Positions 1 through 9,170 of a DNA stretch of 64,000 nt are shown here, piece by piece; within the stretch, counting starts at the first letter, position 1, and every line of letters starts with the position of its first letter. The stretch spans positions 124,001 to 188,000 of the forward strand of contig NZ_JADTQG010000005.1 in assembly GCF_016008875.1 (NCBI RefSeq), written 5' to 3'. Source of the DNA: Ectopseudomonas mendocina (GTDB taxonomy: Bacteria > Pseudomonadota > Gammaproteobacteria > Pseudomonadales > Pseudomonadaceae). The notes under the pieces were generated by a model. It searched no databases. It was not told the DNA's origin and saw only the letters and a list, made by a program, of their open reading frames with translations. The translations under genes were made by a program, and so were the position numbers.

Positions 1-1
1 G

Positions 2-97
2 TTCATTCCGCTTTCCACTCGCCTGCTCGAACCCTGGTTACAAGGCAACTACCCGCAACGCCTGAGCAAACGAGCCCCCAGCATCGGCAAATCCTGA
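2..97 (+). CDS. C-terminal end of an unidentified protein (partial)
   Basis: An open frame runs from the window edge to a TGA at 95-97 and gives the last 31 residues of a protein, ending RAPSIGKS. It is called coding because it is followed after 15 bases by a clear hairpin terminator and because codon choice is GC-rich like the neighbours. The fragment is too short and carries no motif that I recognise, so no function is offered. Confidence 0.55.
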   Translation, partial: FIPLSTRLLEPWLQGNYPQRLSKRAPSIGKS

Positions 98-112
98 ATG
101 TGCTTTGTCCCT

Positions 113-141
113 ATCGGCCAGCCTCGAGCTGGCCGATTTCA
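113..141 (+). terminator. Intrinsic terminator after the partial gene
   Basis: A perfect 9-bp stem (ATCGGCCAG at 113-121, CTGGCCGAT at 129-137) with a 7-base loop is followed by a short T-rich run. It separates the partial upstream gene from the folM promoter region. Confidence 0.75.
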
Positions 142-170
142 TTTGTATAAGCCAGCAAAACCTATACAAA
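142..170. promoter_or_regulatory. Inverted repeat TTTGTATA-N13-TATACAAA upstream of folM
   Basis: Two perfect 8-bp arms (142-149 and 163-170) are separated by 13 bases, in an AT-rich stretch unlike the surrounding GC-rich DNA. The TGTAYA-type half-sites resemble those described for MerR-family LitR/PplR light-responsive regulators, which control folE-linked genes in P. putida. That link is from memory; the spacing is not identical to the motif I remember, so it is only a suggestion. A second element, GGTTGTACAACC, lies at 293-304. Confidence 0.5.
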
Positions 171-292
171 AATAAAACTCGTATAAGCGAGGTACAAAAA
201 CGCCCCACTCTAGACTCCGTGATAAAAATCCTTGTAACTCAGCAAAATAGGCAAAATCGTCAAGCCTGATAGCAAAACCACATGACGCCCAT

Positions 293-304
293 GGTTGTAC
301 AACC
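293..304. promoter_or_regulatory. Perfect 12-bp palindrome GGTTGTACAACC
   Basis: This lies about 110 bases before the chosen folM start. The core TTGTACAA is the same half-site type as the inverted repeat at 142-170. The 98-412 gap holds these two sites, the terminator at 113-141, and no gene that I can support. Confidence 0.4.
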
Positions 305-412
305 TGCAGCTCTGGTATAGCTTTACCTTCGGCCTGGTGAATGCCGCCTGCCACTGGTCAGGTATCCCGAGGCGGTACGAACCAGGCCTTCATTCAAATC
401 TGCGAGTCGTAC

Positions 413-1123
413 ATGAGCGCTGCCAGCTTCCCCATCCTGATCACCGGCGCCGGCCAGAGGGTTGGCCTGTACTGCGCCGAGCGCCTGCTCGACGAAGGCC
501 AGTCGGTCATCGTCAGCTACCGTCAGGAGCGCGACAGCATCGGCCGACTGCGTGAGCGCGGCGCCATTGCTCTGCAGGCCGACTTCAGCGATGAAGTGGG
601 GATTCTCGCCTTCATCGACAGCCTCAAGGCGCAGTGCAGCGGCCTGCGCGCGATCGTGCACAACGCCTCGCAATGGCTGGCCGAAATGCCGGGCGATGAA
701 GCCGAAGCCTTCCGCCAGCTGTTCAGCGTGCACATGCTTGCCCCTTACCTGATCAACCTGCATTGCAGCGACCTGTTGCTGCAGTCGGAATACGCCGACA
801 TCGTTCACGTCAGCGACGACGTGGTACGCAAGGGCAGCGCCAATCGCCCCGCCTACTGCGCCAGCAAGGCCGGCCTGGAGAGCCTGACGCTGTCTTTCGC
901 CGCGCGCCTGGCTCCACGTATCAAGGTCAACGCCATCGCCCCGGCGTTGCTGATGTTCAACGAAGGCGATGACGAGGCCTACCGCACCAGGGCCCTGGCC
1001 AAATCAGCGCTGGGCATAGAACCCGGCCCGCAGGCCTTCTACCAGAGTTTGCGCTATCTGCTGGACAACCCCTACGTAACCGGAACCACCCTTACCCTCA
1101 ACGGCGGCCGCCACCTCAAGTGA
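413..1123 (+). CDS. folM: FolM, dihydromonapterin/dihydrofolate reductase
   Basis: A short-chain dehydrogenase/reductase of about 236 residues. The N-terminal stretch [11 protein letters not shown] (from about residue 7) is the NAD(P)-binding glycine motif, and YCASKAG later is the SDR catalytic YxxxK. FolM reduces dihydromonapterin to tetrahydromonapterin (and dihydrofolate weakly), the cofactor of phenylalanine hydroxylase in pseudomonads. The frame is open back to 341, but the start at 413 ([14 protein letters not shown]) gives the usual family N-terminus; no strong ribosome site precedes it. The gene is followed 22 bases later by folE and then folX, the enzymes that make its substrate, so the three are taken as one operon. 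Confidence 0.9.
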   Translation: MSAASFPILITGAGQRVGLYCAERLLDEGQSVIVSYRQERDSIGRLRERGAIALQADFSDEVGILAFIDSLKAQCSGLRAIVHNASQWLAEMPGDEAEAFRQLFSVHMLAPYLINLHCSDLLLQSEYADIVHVSDDVVRKGSANRPAYCASKAGLESLTLSFAARLAPRIKVNAIAPALLMFNEGDDEAYRTRALAKSALGIEPGPQAFYQSLRYLLDNPYVTGTTLTLNGGRHLK

Positions 1124-1145
1124 GGCGACTGCCCAGGACACTGCC

Positions 1146-1706
1146 ATGAGCGAACCCCTATCCCAGCAATACCGCGAAATCATCAAGGGCCTCGGTGAAA
1201 ACCCGGAGCGCGAGGGCCTGCTCGACACCCCGAAGCGGGCCGCCAAGGCCATGCAGTACCTTTGCCATGGCTATCAGCAGTCGCTGGAGGAGATCGTGGG
1301 CAGCGCGCTGTTCGAGTCCGACAATGACGAGATGGTGATCGTCAAGGACATCGAGCTGTACTCGCTGTGCGAGCACCACCTGCTGCCCTTCATCGGCAAG
1401 GCGCATGTCGCCTACATCCCCACCGGCAAGGTGCTCGGGCTGTCGAAAGTAGCGCGCATCGTCGACATGTACGCACGTCGCCTGCAGATCCAGGAGAACC
1501 TGACCAAACAGATTGCCGACGCGATTCAGCGCGTGACCAACGCTGCCGGTGTCGCCGTGGTGATCGAGGCCAAGCATATGTGCATGATGATGCGCGGGGT
1601 GGAGAAGCAGAACTCGGTGATGAGCAGCTCGGTGATGCTTGGCGCGTTCCGCGAGTCCTGCAACACTCGCCATGAATTTCTGCAATTGATCGGACGGAAC
1701 AACTAA
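1146..1706 (+). CDS. folE: GTP cyclohydrolase I (FolE)
   Basis: Converts GTP to 7,8-dihydroneopterin triphosphate, the first step of folate and pterin synthesis, in the cytoplasm. The 186-residue product has the family zinc-site sequences CEHHLLPF (about residues 75-82) and MCMMMRG (about 139-145), plus the usual C-terminal NTRHEFLQL. The length is normal for the type I enzyme. The stop codon overlaps the folX start (TAATG), which implies translational coupling. Because it sits between folM and folX it probably serves monapterin supply; pseudomonads often carry a second folE elsewhere for folate. Confidence 0.96.
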   Translation: MSEPLSQQYREIIKGLGENPEREGLLDTPKRAAKAMQYLCHGYQQSLEEIVGSALFESDNDEMVIVKDIELYSLCEHHLLPFIGKAHVAYIPTGKVLGLSKVARIVDMYARRLQIQENLTKQIADAIQRVTNAAGVAVVIEAKHMCMMMRGVEKQNSVMSSSVMLGAFRESCNTRHEFLQLIGRNN

Positions 1707-2077
1707 TGCCGCGACTGGACCCCGGAATGGCGCGCATCCGCGTCAAGGACCTGCGCCTGCGCACCTACATCGGCATCAAGGAAGAGGAGATCAACAACAA
1801 GCAGGACGTGCTGATCAACCTGACCATCCTCTACCCGGCGGTCGACGCCGTGCAGGTCAACGACATCGAGCACGCCCTGAACTACCGCACCATCACCAAG
1901 GCGATCATCGCCCACGTGGAGGGCAACCGTTTCGCCCTGCTCGAACGCCTGACTCAGGAAATTCTTGACCTGGTCATGGCTCACCAGGCTGTGCGTTATG
2001 CCGAAGTCGAAGTGGACAAGCCGCACGCTCTGCGTTTCGCCGAATCGGTATCCATCACCCTCGCTGGCCACCGCTGA
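1706..2077 (+). CDS. folX: FolX, dihydroneopterin triphosphate 2'-epimerase
   Basis: A 123-residue protein of the FolB/FolX fold ([19 protein letters not shown] near the start, [13 protein letters not shown] near the end). It epimerises dihydroneopterin triphosphate to the monapterin form and so links FolE to FolM. The sequence is very close to the P. aeruginosa FolX that I remember, and the folM-folE-folX order agrees. The ATG overlaps the folE stop by one base. Confidence 0.93.
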   Translation: MPRLDPGMARIRVKDLRLRTYIGIKEEEINNKQDVLINLTILYPAVDAVQVNDIEHALNYRTITKAIIAHVEGNRFALLERLTQEILDLVMAHQAVRYAEVEVDKPHALRFAESVSITLAGHR

Positions 2078-2152
2078 CAGCTTCCATCTGGCGGCTTGTC
2101 GCTCCCCGGCGACGCTTTTATCATCGCCGCCACCATCTCCGGAGAGCCCACC

Positions 2153-2446
2153 ATGACCGAGCAAGAACGCCTCGAACTGGAAGCTGCAGCCTTTCGCGCC
2201 CTGGTCCAGCACCTGCGCACGCGCCCCGACGTGCAGAATATCGACCTGATGAACCTGGCCGGTTTTTGCCGCAACTGCCTGTCGAAATGGTACAAGGCCG
2301 CCGCCGACGACCTCGGCATCGACGTCAGCGCCGACCAGGCCCGCGAAACCGTGTACGGCATGCCCTATGCCGACTGGAAGGCCAAGTATCAGAAAGAAGC
2401 GTCGGCCGAACAGCAGGCCGCATTTGCCAAAGGAAAGCATCAATGA
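2153..2446 (+). CDS. DUF1244 family small protein
   Basis: A 97-residue, mostly helical protein with the family core LAGFCRNCLSKWYKAAAD (about residues 39-56), containing a conserved CRNC cysteine pair. The function of this family is unknown to me. The start at 2153 has a GGAGAG ribosome site at 2141-2146; the open frame reaches further upstream but without such a site. The stop overlaps the next start (ATGA), so it is co-translated with the HopJ-like gene. Confidence 0.88.
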   Translation: MTEQERLELEAAAFRALVQHLRTRPDVQNIDLMNLAGFCRNCLSKWYKAAADDLGIDVSADQARETVYGMPYADWKAKYQKEASAEQQAAFAKGKHQ

Positions 2447-2784
2447 CCGCTCTGAACGAACTGCGTAGCCGCCTGCAGCAGGACGATTACGCCTTCAGTG
2501 AAACTCTGGCCTTCGTTGCCGAGCACTACGACTATCAGCCCAGCGCCTTTCGCAATGGCGGCGTAGATAACGCTGCGGGGCAGAACGAAGGTTCCTGCAA
2601 GACCCTGGGCCTGGCGCTGCTGGAAGGTTTGAGCAAGGACGAGGCGCTGCGCGCCTTTGGCGAACACTACCGCAGCGTAGTGGCCACACCGCAGGGCAGC
2701 GATCACGGCAACATTCGTGCACTGATGGCCCACGGCCTGGAAGGCGTGAAGTTCGAGCTGCAACCGCTCAAGCGCAAAGCCTGA
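2443..2784 (+). CDS. HopJ-type family protein
   Basis: A 113-residue protein whose body (LAFVAEHYDYQPSAFRNG, then GSCKTLGLALLEGLS) matches the HopJ type III effector family (PF08888). The family was named after a P. syringae protein but occurs widely in free-living bacteria, and nothing in this window suggests a type III secretion system, so a housekeeping role is more likely. It overlaps the DUF1244 gene by four bases; the two are commonly neighbours. The molecular role is unknown. Confidence 0.82.
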   Translation: MTALNELRSRLQQDDYAFSETLAFVAEHYDYQPSAFRNGGVDNAAGQNEGSCKTLGLALLEGLSKDEALRAFGEHYRSVVATPQGSDHGNIRALMAHGLEGVKFELQPLKRKA

Positions 2785-2944
2785 ATCGGTAGCGCAAAAA
2801 TTTGCACTCTTGTCGGCAAAAGCTGACAGACATCACACTGACATCGCTTTATGCTGCGCGCCTACAATTCATCGAACACGAGGGAACGTGTTCCGCGCGC
2901 AGTCGCCCTTCCCTCCTGTTTCGCATCCGGCATGGAGTCGAGCG

Positions 2945-3532
2945 ATGCAGCAGACCTTGGTATGGAAGCCCAGGCACACCCCCGGCGTGGAAACGCTCCG
3001 TCTGAATCAGGATGCCCATGGCATTCACGCCACCAGCCACCTCATGCAGGTCATCAGGGGCAACAGCATCGCTGCCAACTACCTGATCGATTGCGACGCA
3101 CGCTGGCGCTTCCGCCGCCTCTGGCTCAAGGTCGACAACCACGGCCAACGCAAGCTTTCCCTGGAGCGAGACCTGCGCGGCAACTGGCTGCTCAATGGCG
3201 AGCTGCGCCCCGAATTGCAGCGATGCCAGCACGTCATGCTCTCCGCCTCGCCCTTCACCCACACGCCCTTGCTACAACGTAGCGCCCTGGAAACCGGGCA
3301 AAGCGACGAGATGCAGGTCGCCTACATCGATCTCGTCAACCTCAAGGTGGAGCCGCGCCAGCAACGCTACCAGTGCCTGCACCGCCGCCCTGGGGAAAAC
3401 CTCTATCGCAGCCAGGCCGAAAACCAGGCGCAGGAAGAGTTGAGCGTCGACGACCAGGTGCTGCTGCTCAACGCCAACGAACAATACCTGCGCCAGAACC
3501 CGCGCGAGCTGAAGGCCAGCGCGCAGGTCTGA
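2945..3532 (+). CDS. Putative glycolipid-binding domain protein
   Basis: A 195-residue cytoplasmic-looking protein with no signal peptide. It has the pattern of the putative glycolipid-binding family (PF06475): LRLNQDAHGIHATSHL near residues 18-33, LWLKVDN and WLLNGE strands in the middle, and a C-terminal DVQVLLLNANEQYLRQ-like tail. The frame is open to 2810, but the ATG at 2945 gives the family N-terminus (MQQTLVWKP). The gene stands alone, converging on azlD with a 9-base gap. The family is known mainly from structure; its ligand is not established. Confidence 0.8.
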   Translation: MQQTLVWKPRHTPGVETLRLNQDAHGIHATSHLMQVIRGNSIAANYLIDCDARWRFRRLWLKVDNHGQRKLSLERDLRGNWLLNGELRPELQRCQHVMLSASPFTHTPLLQRSALETGQSDEMQVAYIDLVNLKVEPRQQRYQCLHRRPGENLYRSQAENQAQEELSVDDQVLLLNANEQYLRQNPRELKASAQV

Positions 3533-3541
3533 CATACCACA

Positions 3542-3871
3542 CTAGATCGGCAACTGACCGAACGCCCAACGCAACAGGAAGAACACCAGCAGCCCACCGC
3601 CAATGGTCGCCAGCAAGTGCCGCGTGAACGCGGCGATGGCGATGGCGGCGACGCCCGCCAGCAGGTAGGCGTTGTTCCAGGTCAGCGCCCAGTGCTGCCC
3701 GTCAGGCAGCAGCATGCCGGGCACCACGATGGCCGTGAGCACGGCCGTTGGCACATAGTGCAGCCCCTGCCTGACCAGGGGCGGAAAACGCAGGTCAGGG
3801 AAGGCGAACAGGCTGTAGCGGGTTACGAAGGTGATCGCCAGCATGCCCAGGATCAGCAACCAGATATCCAT
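3542..3871 (-). CDS. azlD: AzlD family branched-chain amino acid exporter subunit
   Basis: A 109-residue membrane protein with about four hydrophobic helices (1-20, 40-55, 65-85, 87-103) and the family sequence ILGMLAITFVTRYSLF near the start. AzlD is the small partner of AzlC in exporters of branched-chain amino acids or their analogues. It overlaps the azlC stop by one base (TGATG), so the two form an operon read leftwards. Confidence 0.88.
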   Translation of the reverse strand: MDIWLLILGMLAITFVTRYSLFAFPDLRFPPLVRQGLHYVPTAVLTAIVVPGMLLPDGQHWALTWNNAYLLAGVAAIAIAAFTRHLLATIGGGLLVFFLLRWAFGQLPI

Positions 3872-4581
3872 CAGACCAACTCCCCCTGCAGCGCCGGCTT
3901 GCGCCGCTCCAACCAGACGCCGACGACGATGCCGCTGGCCGCAGCAGCCATCAGACCGAGCTTATACGGCAGGGCATGGCACGCCAGCGCCACGGCGCCC
4001 GCGATCAGGGCCGCAGCCACCTGCGGCCGGTTGCGCAACATGGGTACGACGATGCCGATGAACGTCGCCAGCATGGCGAAGTCCAGCCCCCACTCGCCGA
4101 TGTTCGGCACTGCCTGACCAAACAGCACACCCACCAGCGTGCACAGCTGCCAGTTGCAGTACATGGCCAATGCCGCGCCGAGAAAATACCAATGGCGATA
4201 GGTGTCCTGGTCGCCACGCGCATAGCGCTGTACCACCACCGCGTAGGCCTCGTCGGTCAGACCGAAGGCCAGCGGCACGCGCCAGCGCTTGGGCAAGTGG
4301 CGCACGTGGGGCTGCATGCTGGCGCTGTACAGGGCATGACGCAGGTTGACCACGAAGGTGGTCAGCAGCACTACGGCAATGCCGGCGCCACCGGCCAGAA
4401 GGCTGATGGCGATGAACTGGGCGGAGCCGGCGAACACCAGCGCGGACATGCCCAGTGTCTGCCAGGGATCGAGCCCGGCGGCGCCAGCCAAACTGCCGAA
4501 GATGATGCCGAAGGGAATGGCGCCGAGCAGCATCGGCAGCATATCGCGGGCGCCTTGAGTGAATTCGTGATGACGGGACAT
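3871..4581 (-). CDS. azlC: AzlC family branched-chain amino acid exporter
   Basis: A 236-residue inner-membrane protein with six or seven hydrophobic segments. GAIPFGIIFGSLAGAAGLDP (about residues 17-36), FAGSAQFIAI and NLRHALYSAS are typical AzlC sequences. The start is well placed: AGGAGG lies four bases before the ATG at 4581. With AzlD it should form a two-component permease for amino acid export; the true substrate cannot be read from the sequence. No linked regulator is present. Confidence 0.9.
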   Translation of the reverse strand: MSRHHEFTQGARDMLPMLLGAIPFGIIFGSLAGAAGLDPWQTLGMSALVFAGSAQFIAISLLAGGAGIAVVLLTTFVVNLRHALYSASMQPHVRHLPKRWRVPLAFGLTDEAYAVVVQRYARGDQDTYRHWYFLGAALAMYCNWQLCTLVGVLFGQAVPNIGEWGLDFAMLATFIGIVVPMLRNRPQVAAALIAGAVALACHALPYKLGLMAAAASGIVVGVWLERRKPALQGELV

Positions 4582-4666
4582 GGAACCTCCTTGGGCAGCC
4601 GAGCTTAACCGGGCGGCCTAGGCAGGTCTTGAACGTTCTTGCGCAGAATCGTGCGACCAGCGCTCC

Positions 4667-4690
4667 GGCGCCGCATGCTCATGCGGCGCC
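4667..4690 (-). terminator. Hairpin downstream of the dCache chemoreceptor gene
   Basis: A perfect 10-bp stem (GGCGCCGCAT, ATGCGGCGCC) with a 4-base loop lies 10 bases after the stop of the gene read leftwards. There is no T run, so it may be a weak or factor-dependent terminator, or just an RNA-stabilising hairpin. Confidence 0.45.
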
Positions 4691-4699
4691 GCAGTCAGG

Positions 4700-6640
4700 C
4701 TAGGCGCGGAACCGCCCGACCAGTCCGTGCAGTTGCTCGGACAGCTGCGCCAGCTCCTGCGAATCGCGGTGCGCCGACTGCGCCAGGTTCTCCACCAGCA
4801 GCGCGTCATTCTGGATCTGGGCGATATGGCGGTTGATGTCCTCGGCGACCTGATGCTGTTCTTCCGCGGCAGTGGCGATCTGGGTGTTCTGATCGCGGAT
4901 ATGGTCCACCGCGCCGCGAATCTGCTCGAAGCTGTGGCTCGCCAGGCTGATGCGCTCGACGCTGGCTTGTGACATCTCCAGGCTGTTCTGCATCTGCCGG
5001 GTCACCTCCTGCGTACGGCGCGCCAGGCCACCGAGCAGGCTGTCGATCTCGCCGGTGGAGTCGGCGGTACGCTGCGCCAGGGCCCGAACCTCGTCGGCCA
5101 CCACCGCGAAGCCTCGTCCCTGATCACCGGCACGGGCGGCCTCGATGGCGGCGTTGAGCGCCAGCAGGTTGGTCTGCTCGGCAATCGAACGAATGGTGCC
5201 GAGAATCGCATTGATATTCTGGCTGTCCTGTTCCAGCGCCTGCAGCGCCAGCGCCGACTGCTTGAGGTTGTCGCTCAGGCGCGACACGCTGTCGGTGGCA
5301 TCCTCGATCTGCGCCTGCCCTGCATGCACCTGGCGTTGGCCATCATCTGCAGAGGTGGCGGCCTCACTGCACGAGCGCGCCACCTCGTTGGCGGTGGCGA
5401 CCATCTCGTTGAAGGCCGTCGACACCATCTCCACTGCACCGCGTTGGCGCTCGGCCACGTCGGTCATGTCCTGGGCCACCCGCGTCGAGCCATCGGAGGT
5501 CTGACGCAGGGCGGCCGAGGCCTCGATGATGCGCTGCACCAACTGACGGATAGTACCGAGGAACTGGTTGAACCAGCGCGCCAGCAGGGCCGTTTCGTCC
5601 TTGCCCTGGATATTCAGGCTGCGCGTCAGGTCACCTTCACCCTGCGCGATACCTTCCAGGCCACTCGCCACGCTGCGAATGGGGTTGACGATCAGCTTGG
5701 CGAACAGGGTACCGACCATGGCGAACACCAGCCCCAGGATCAGCACGATCACACCGACCTGCCAGGCCAGGTCATTGGCCTTGGCCATGACCTCGTCGTG
5801 CTCGATCAGGCCGATGAAGCGCCAGCCCAATGTCGGCGACGACCAGATATTGGCCATGTAATGGGTGCCGTTGAGTTCGACTTCCAGCAAGCCGTCGGCG
5901 CCAGCCATGCGCGCGTAGTCACCACCGAGATCGGCAAGGGATTTGAAGTTGTTCCCGGCATTCTGCGGGTCGACCAGAACGTTGCCGCTGTCCTCCACCA
6001 GCATCAGGTAGCCGGTCTGGCCAATCTTGATCTGCTTGACCAGATCGGTGAGCTGCTTCAGCGAGACGTCGAGGCCGACCACGCCGGCGATCGTGCCCTG
6101 CGTGTCGTTGACGGTGCGCACCGTCCCGATCAGCACGGCATCGTCAGGCGCCCAGTAGTAGGCGGCGGTGCGCTGCGTTTTGCCCGGCGCCGACATCGCG
6201 GTCTTGTACCAGGGACGTATGCGCGGATCGTAACTGCTGAGCCCCGGATCGCTCGGCCAGATGGCATAGCCGCCGTCCACTCGCCCGTACGAAAGATAGG
6301 CCGTGGTCGGATGGGACTTGGCGAAGCGGTCGAAGATGCTTTCCAGCTCCTGGTTGGATTCCGGCAGCGGAGTGCTTGCCGCGTCCGCCGAGGAATAGTT
6401 CTTCAGGGTCGGAGCGGCGGTCATCTGCGGCAGGCTCGCCAGGTACTCGACGTTCTCGGTGATGCCCTTGAAGAACATGCCCATGGCGTTGTCGATCTGG
6501 CGTATCTCGCGAGAGCTGCCATCGAGGAAGTCGGCCTCAGCCTGCGCACGCAGGTTGTAGATGACCACAGCTGCAACCAGGAGGATGGGCAGGCACGCGA
6601 TAGCGACAAACGCACAGGTCAGCTTTTGTTTGATATTCAT
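4700..6640 (-). CDS. Methyl-accepting chemotaxis protein with dCache sensor domain
   Basis: A 646-residue chemoreceptor. A membrane helix at about 8-29 is followed by a periplasmic dCache domain to about 285, a second helix near 290-312, HAMP to about 365, and a cytoplasmic signalling tip containing [18 protein letters not shown]. The sensor has Y137, R142, W144, Y145, Y161/Y162 and D191, which reproduces in order and spacing the amino-acid-binding signature described for dCache_1 receptors such as PctA. An amino acid (or related amine) ligand is therefore likely but unproven. A sigma-28 (FliA) promoter lies 66-92 bases upstream, tying it to the flagellar regulon. Confidence 0.93.
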   Translation of the reverse strand: MNIKQKLTCAFVAIACLPILLVAAVVIYNLRAQAEADFLDGSSREIRQIDNAMGMFFKGITENVEYLASLPQMTAAPTLKNYSSADAASTPLPESNQELESIFDRFAKSHPTTAYLSYGRVDGGYAIWPSDPGLSSYDPRIRPWYKTAMSAPGKTQRTAAYYWAPDDAVLIGTVRTVNDTQGTIAGVVGLDVSLKQLTDLVKQIKIGQTGYLMLVEDSGNVLVDPQNAGNNFKSLADLGGDYARMAGADGLLEVELNGTHYMANIWSSPTLGWRFIGLIEHDEVMAKANDLAWQVGVIVLILGLVFAMVGTLFAKLIVNPIRSVASGLEGIAQGEGDLTRSLNIQGKDETALLARWFNQFLGTIRQLVQRIIEASAALRQTSDGSTRVAQDMTDVAERQRGAVEMVSTAFNEMVATANEVARSCSEAATSADDGQRQVHAGQAQIEDATDSVSRLSDNLKQSALALQALEQDSQNINAILGTIRSIAEQTNLLALNAAIEAARAGDQGRGFAVVADEVRALAQRTADSTGEIDSLLGGLARRTQEVTRQMQNSLEMSQASVERISLASHSFEQIRGAVDHIRDQNTQIATAAEEQHQVAEDINRHIAQIQNDALLVENLAQSAHRDSQELAQLSEQLHGLVGRFRA

Positions 6641-6705
6641 TCGATGAAGCCCTCGAGGGTAGTGGGTTCACCAGGCGCGCGCGCGACGACGAACCCTCAG
6701 GGACA

Positions 6706-6732
6706 TTATCGGCTCGGCGATGAATGACTTGA
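6706..6732 (-). promoter_or_regulatory. FliA (sigma-28) promoter for the dCache chemoreceptor
   Basis: Read on the minus strand: TCAAG (6732-6728), 14 bases, then a perfect GCCGATAA (6713-6706). This is the flagellar sigma factor pattern of pseudomonads, correctly oriented and 66 bases before the gene start. Confidence 0.75.
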
Positions 6733-7111
6733 GATGGCAAAGCGACCTGTTGCTGTCAGTCAAAGACCTGCTGCTGATTTCGTCTAATCTGCCCGCGAAC
6801 CGCCCCGGCCCCGTCGAATGTTGTCAGCGATCACAAAAAAATCATTAAAGAAAAGGCAAAGACGCACGATGTCCTACGTGCCAGATTCTGACCTGATGTC
6901 GTTCCTGGCTGAAACCCGCTTTCTTTACAGCTAGCGGGCCAACACTCCCATCCACCTACCACCCTAGAAGCAGCCGATACAACGAAGCACAACAACTACA
7001 ACACCGCACTAACAGGGTGGCACCGAAGTCCCTCGCCATCTGTTCAGTAGTCAGCCGGATAGCTGATGAAAATCGTCGTAATTTCGCCTGCCAACTATTC
7101 AATCCAAGACG
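6733..7111. other. Intergenic region between two divergent chemoreceptor genes
   Basis: This part of the 470-base gap has no supportable gene. It is locally A-rich (poly-A runs near 6834-6858). A GCCGATAC at 6973-6980 on the plus strand resembles a FliA -10 element but has no matching -35, so the promoter of the NIT-domain receptor is not identified. Confidence 0.4.
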
Positions 7112-9085
7112 ATGAGGCCATGGAAGATGCTAAAAAATGCCCCGCTTAGCGTGAAGCTACTGCTCATACTGATATTCCCCCTGCTTGGTTTCCTGGCGTT
7201 CGCTGGTGTCTATGTCGCGGGCAAGTACCAGACCCTGACCGATATGGATCGCACCGTGACCGCCAGCGGCGCGGCACAGAAGATCAGCGCCGTGATCACC
7301 GCCCTGCAGCGCGAACGCGGCGCCAGCGGCGTGTTCATCGGCAGCAGCGGCACCGCCATGCGTGACAAGCTGGCCGAGTTTCGCCGTGACAGCGACGCCG
7401 CGACGGGCCATCTGCGCGCCCTGGCACAGGGCTCGAACGACATGAACGAGGCCCTGCGCGCGCTCGACGAACTGGGCACGCTGCGTCCGCAGGTCGATGC
7501 GCTATCGCTGAACAGCACCGACTCGGGCATCCGCTACACCAACCTGATCAAGACCCTGATCGGCTTCACCCACGCCCTCGAGGCGAGCGTCGAAAACCCG
7601 CAGATCCTGCGTGCGCTGGGTTCCCTCAACCAGTTCGTGGAAATGAAGGAACGCGCCGGGCGCGAGCGCGTGCTGCTAGGCCTGAGCTTCAATCAGGATC
7701 ATTTCGACGCCGAGCTGTTGTCGCGTTTCAGCCGCAACCTGGGCGAATTCTCGGCCTATCTGGATGCCTTCGAACGCCGCGCCTCCACCAGCTTCCGCAA
7801 CAAGCTCGACAACGCGCTGCAGCAACCCGACTCGCAAGAGGTGGCGCGCCTACAACGCCTGGCCTTCGAAACCCCGCTCGGCGCCCCGCTGGGCATCAAG
7901 CCCGAAGACTGGTTCAGGCTTGCCACCAGCCGCATCGACCTGATGGGCCAGCTCGAGGCCGAACTCGGCCAGAGCGTCGGCGACCTGGCGACCCAGGCGC
8001 GCGACGAAGCCGCCAGCAGCCTGTGGCTGACCATCGCAGCCATACTCGGCGTGCTGTCCGCCGTGGTGGTGCTGTCGCTGCTGATCATCCGCAACATCAA
8101 ATCGGCGGTCAGCGATGTCAATCAGACCCTGGTGGCCCTGGCCAGACGCGATCTGACCGCGCACACGAGCTATGAAGGCGGCGACGAGTTCGGCGTCATC
8201 GCGCGCAACCTCAACAACATGGCCCAGCAGATCAGGGAAGTGATCGAGGAAATCGGTGGCGCTGCGGCGCAGGTCGCCACCGCCGCCGAAGAATCCTCGG
8301 CCGTGGCCCTGCAGACCAGCCAGAACGTGGCGCAACAGCGCCAGGGCACCGATCAGGTGGCCACCGCCATCAACGAGATGAGCGCCACCGTGCGTGATGT
8401 GGCGCGCAGCACCACCGAAGCCGCGGAAATGTCGCGCCGGGTCAATGACAGTACGCTGCAGGGCAAGACCGAGATCGAGAGCACCGTGCGTCTGGTCCAG
8501 GCCCTGTCGACGCAGGCCGAGCAGACAGCCGGCATCATTGTCGAACTCAAGCGCGAGAGTGATGCGATTTCCTCGGTACTCGACGTGATCCGTGGCGTCG
8601 CCGAACAGACCAACCTGCTGGCCCTCAACGCCGCCATCGAAGCGGCCCGTGCCGGCGAACAGGGTCGTGGCTTTGCCGTGGTAGCCGACGAGGTGCGTCA
8701 GCTGGCGCAGAAGACCCAGGACTCTACCGTCAGCATTCAGCAGATGATCAGCAACCTGCAGAGCGGCTCCGACCGCGCCGCCAGCTCCATGCAGGAAACC
8801 TTGGACAAGGCCCAGGCCGGCGCCAACAACGTGGTCCGGGCTGGCGACCTGTTGGTGGAGATCGCCGACGGTATCGCCAGCATCAGCGACCGCAATATCC
8901 AGGTGGCCTCGGCCGCCGAGGAGCAAAGCCTGGTATCGGAGGAGATCAACCGCAATGTCAATGAGATCAACGACCTGGTCATCCAGGTCAGCGCCGCTGC
9001 CGAACAGACCGCCGTGACCAGTCGCGAACTGGCGCGCCTGGCCGATCACCAGCAGCAACTGGTGAACCGCTTCAAGGTAGGCTGA
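7112..9085 (+). CDS. Methyl-accepting chemotaxis protein with NIT sensor domain
   Basis: A 657-residue receptor. Helix one is at about 14-35; a long all-helical periplasmic region to about 300 follows and contains [17 protein letters not shown] (about 65-81), the hallmark of nitrate/nitrite-sensing (NIT) domains. A second helix at about 303-325, HAMP, and a signalling domain with [18 protein letters not shown] come next. Nitrate or nitrite is the expected ligand by family, but NIT domains differ and this is inference. The ATG at 7112 is the longest choice; an in-frame ATG at 7127 is equally possible, and neither has a strong ribosome site. It is divergent from the other receptor and followed by a terminator. 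Confidence 0.9.
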   Translation: MRPWKMLKNAPLSVKLLLILIFPLLGFLAFAGVYVAGKYQTLTDMDRTVTASGAAQKISAVITALQRERGASGVFIGSSGTAMRDKLAEFRRDSDAATGHLRALAQGSNDMNEALRALDELGTLRPQVDALSLNSTDSGIRYTNLIKTLIGFTHALEASVENPQILRALGSLNQFVEMKERAGRERVLLGLSFNQDHFDAELLSRFSRNLGEFSAYLDAFERRASTSFRNKLDNALQQPDSQEVARLQRLAFETPLGAPLGIKPEDWFRLATSRIDLMGQLEAELGQSVGDLATQARDEAASSLWLTIAAILGVLSAVVVLSLLIIRNIKSAVSDVNQTLVALARRDLTAHTSYEGGDEFGVIARNLNNMAQQIREVIEEIGGAAAQVATAAEESSAVALQTSQNVAQQRQGTDQVATAINEMSATVRDVARSTTEAAEMSRRVNDSTLQGKTEIESTVRLVQALSTQAEQTAGIIVELKRESDAISSVLDVIRGVAEQTNLLALNAAIEAARAGEQGRGFAVVADEVRQLAQKTQDSTVSIQQMISNLQSGSDRAASSMQETLDKAQAGANNVVRAGDLLVEIADGIASISDRNIQVASAAEEQSLVSEEINRNVNEINDLVIQVSAAAEQTAVTSRELARLADHQQQLVNRFKVG

Positions 9086-9140
9086 GACGTCGCGCCGCTC
9101 GGCCTGCCCCAAAGGTTTGCCGAGCGCGCTGTTCGAGAAG

Positions 9141-9170
9141 ACGGCCCCGCCATCGTGCGGGGCCGTTTGG
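9141..9170 (+). terminator. Intrinsic terminator between the NIT receptor and the TonB receptor gene
   Basis: A perfect 10-bp stem (ACGGCCCCGC at 9141-9150, GCGGGGCCGT at 9157-9166) with a 6-base loop and a short TTTGGTT tail. It sits between converging genes and ends one base before the stop codon of the receptor read leftwards. Confidence 0.7.

Noticed and set aside
2443..2784. Type III effector role for the HopJ-like protein
   Set aside because: No secretion genes, hrp-type promoter or N-terminal secretion-like region; the family is broad in non-pathogens.
6973..6980. FliA promoter for the NIT-domain receptor (GCCGATAC)
   Set aside because: The -10 fits but no TCAAG-type -35 is found at the right distance.
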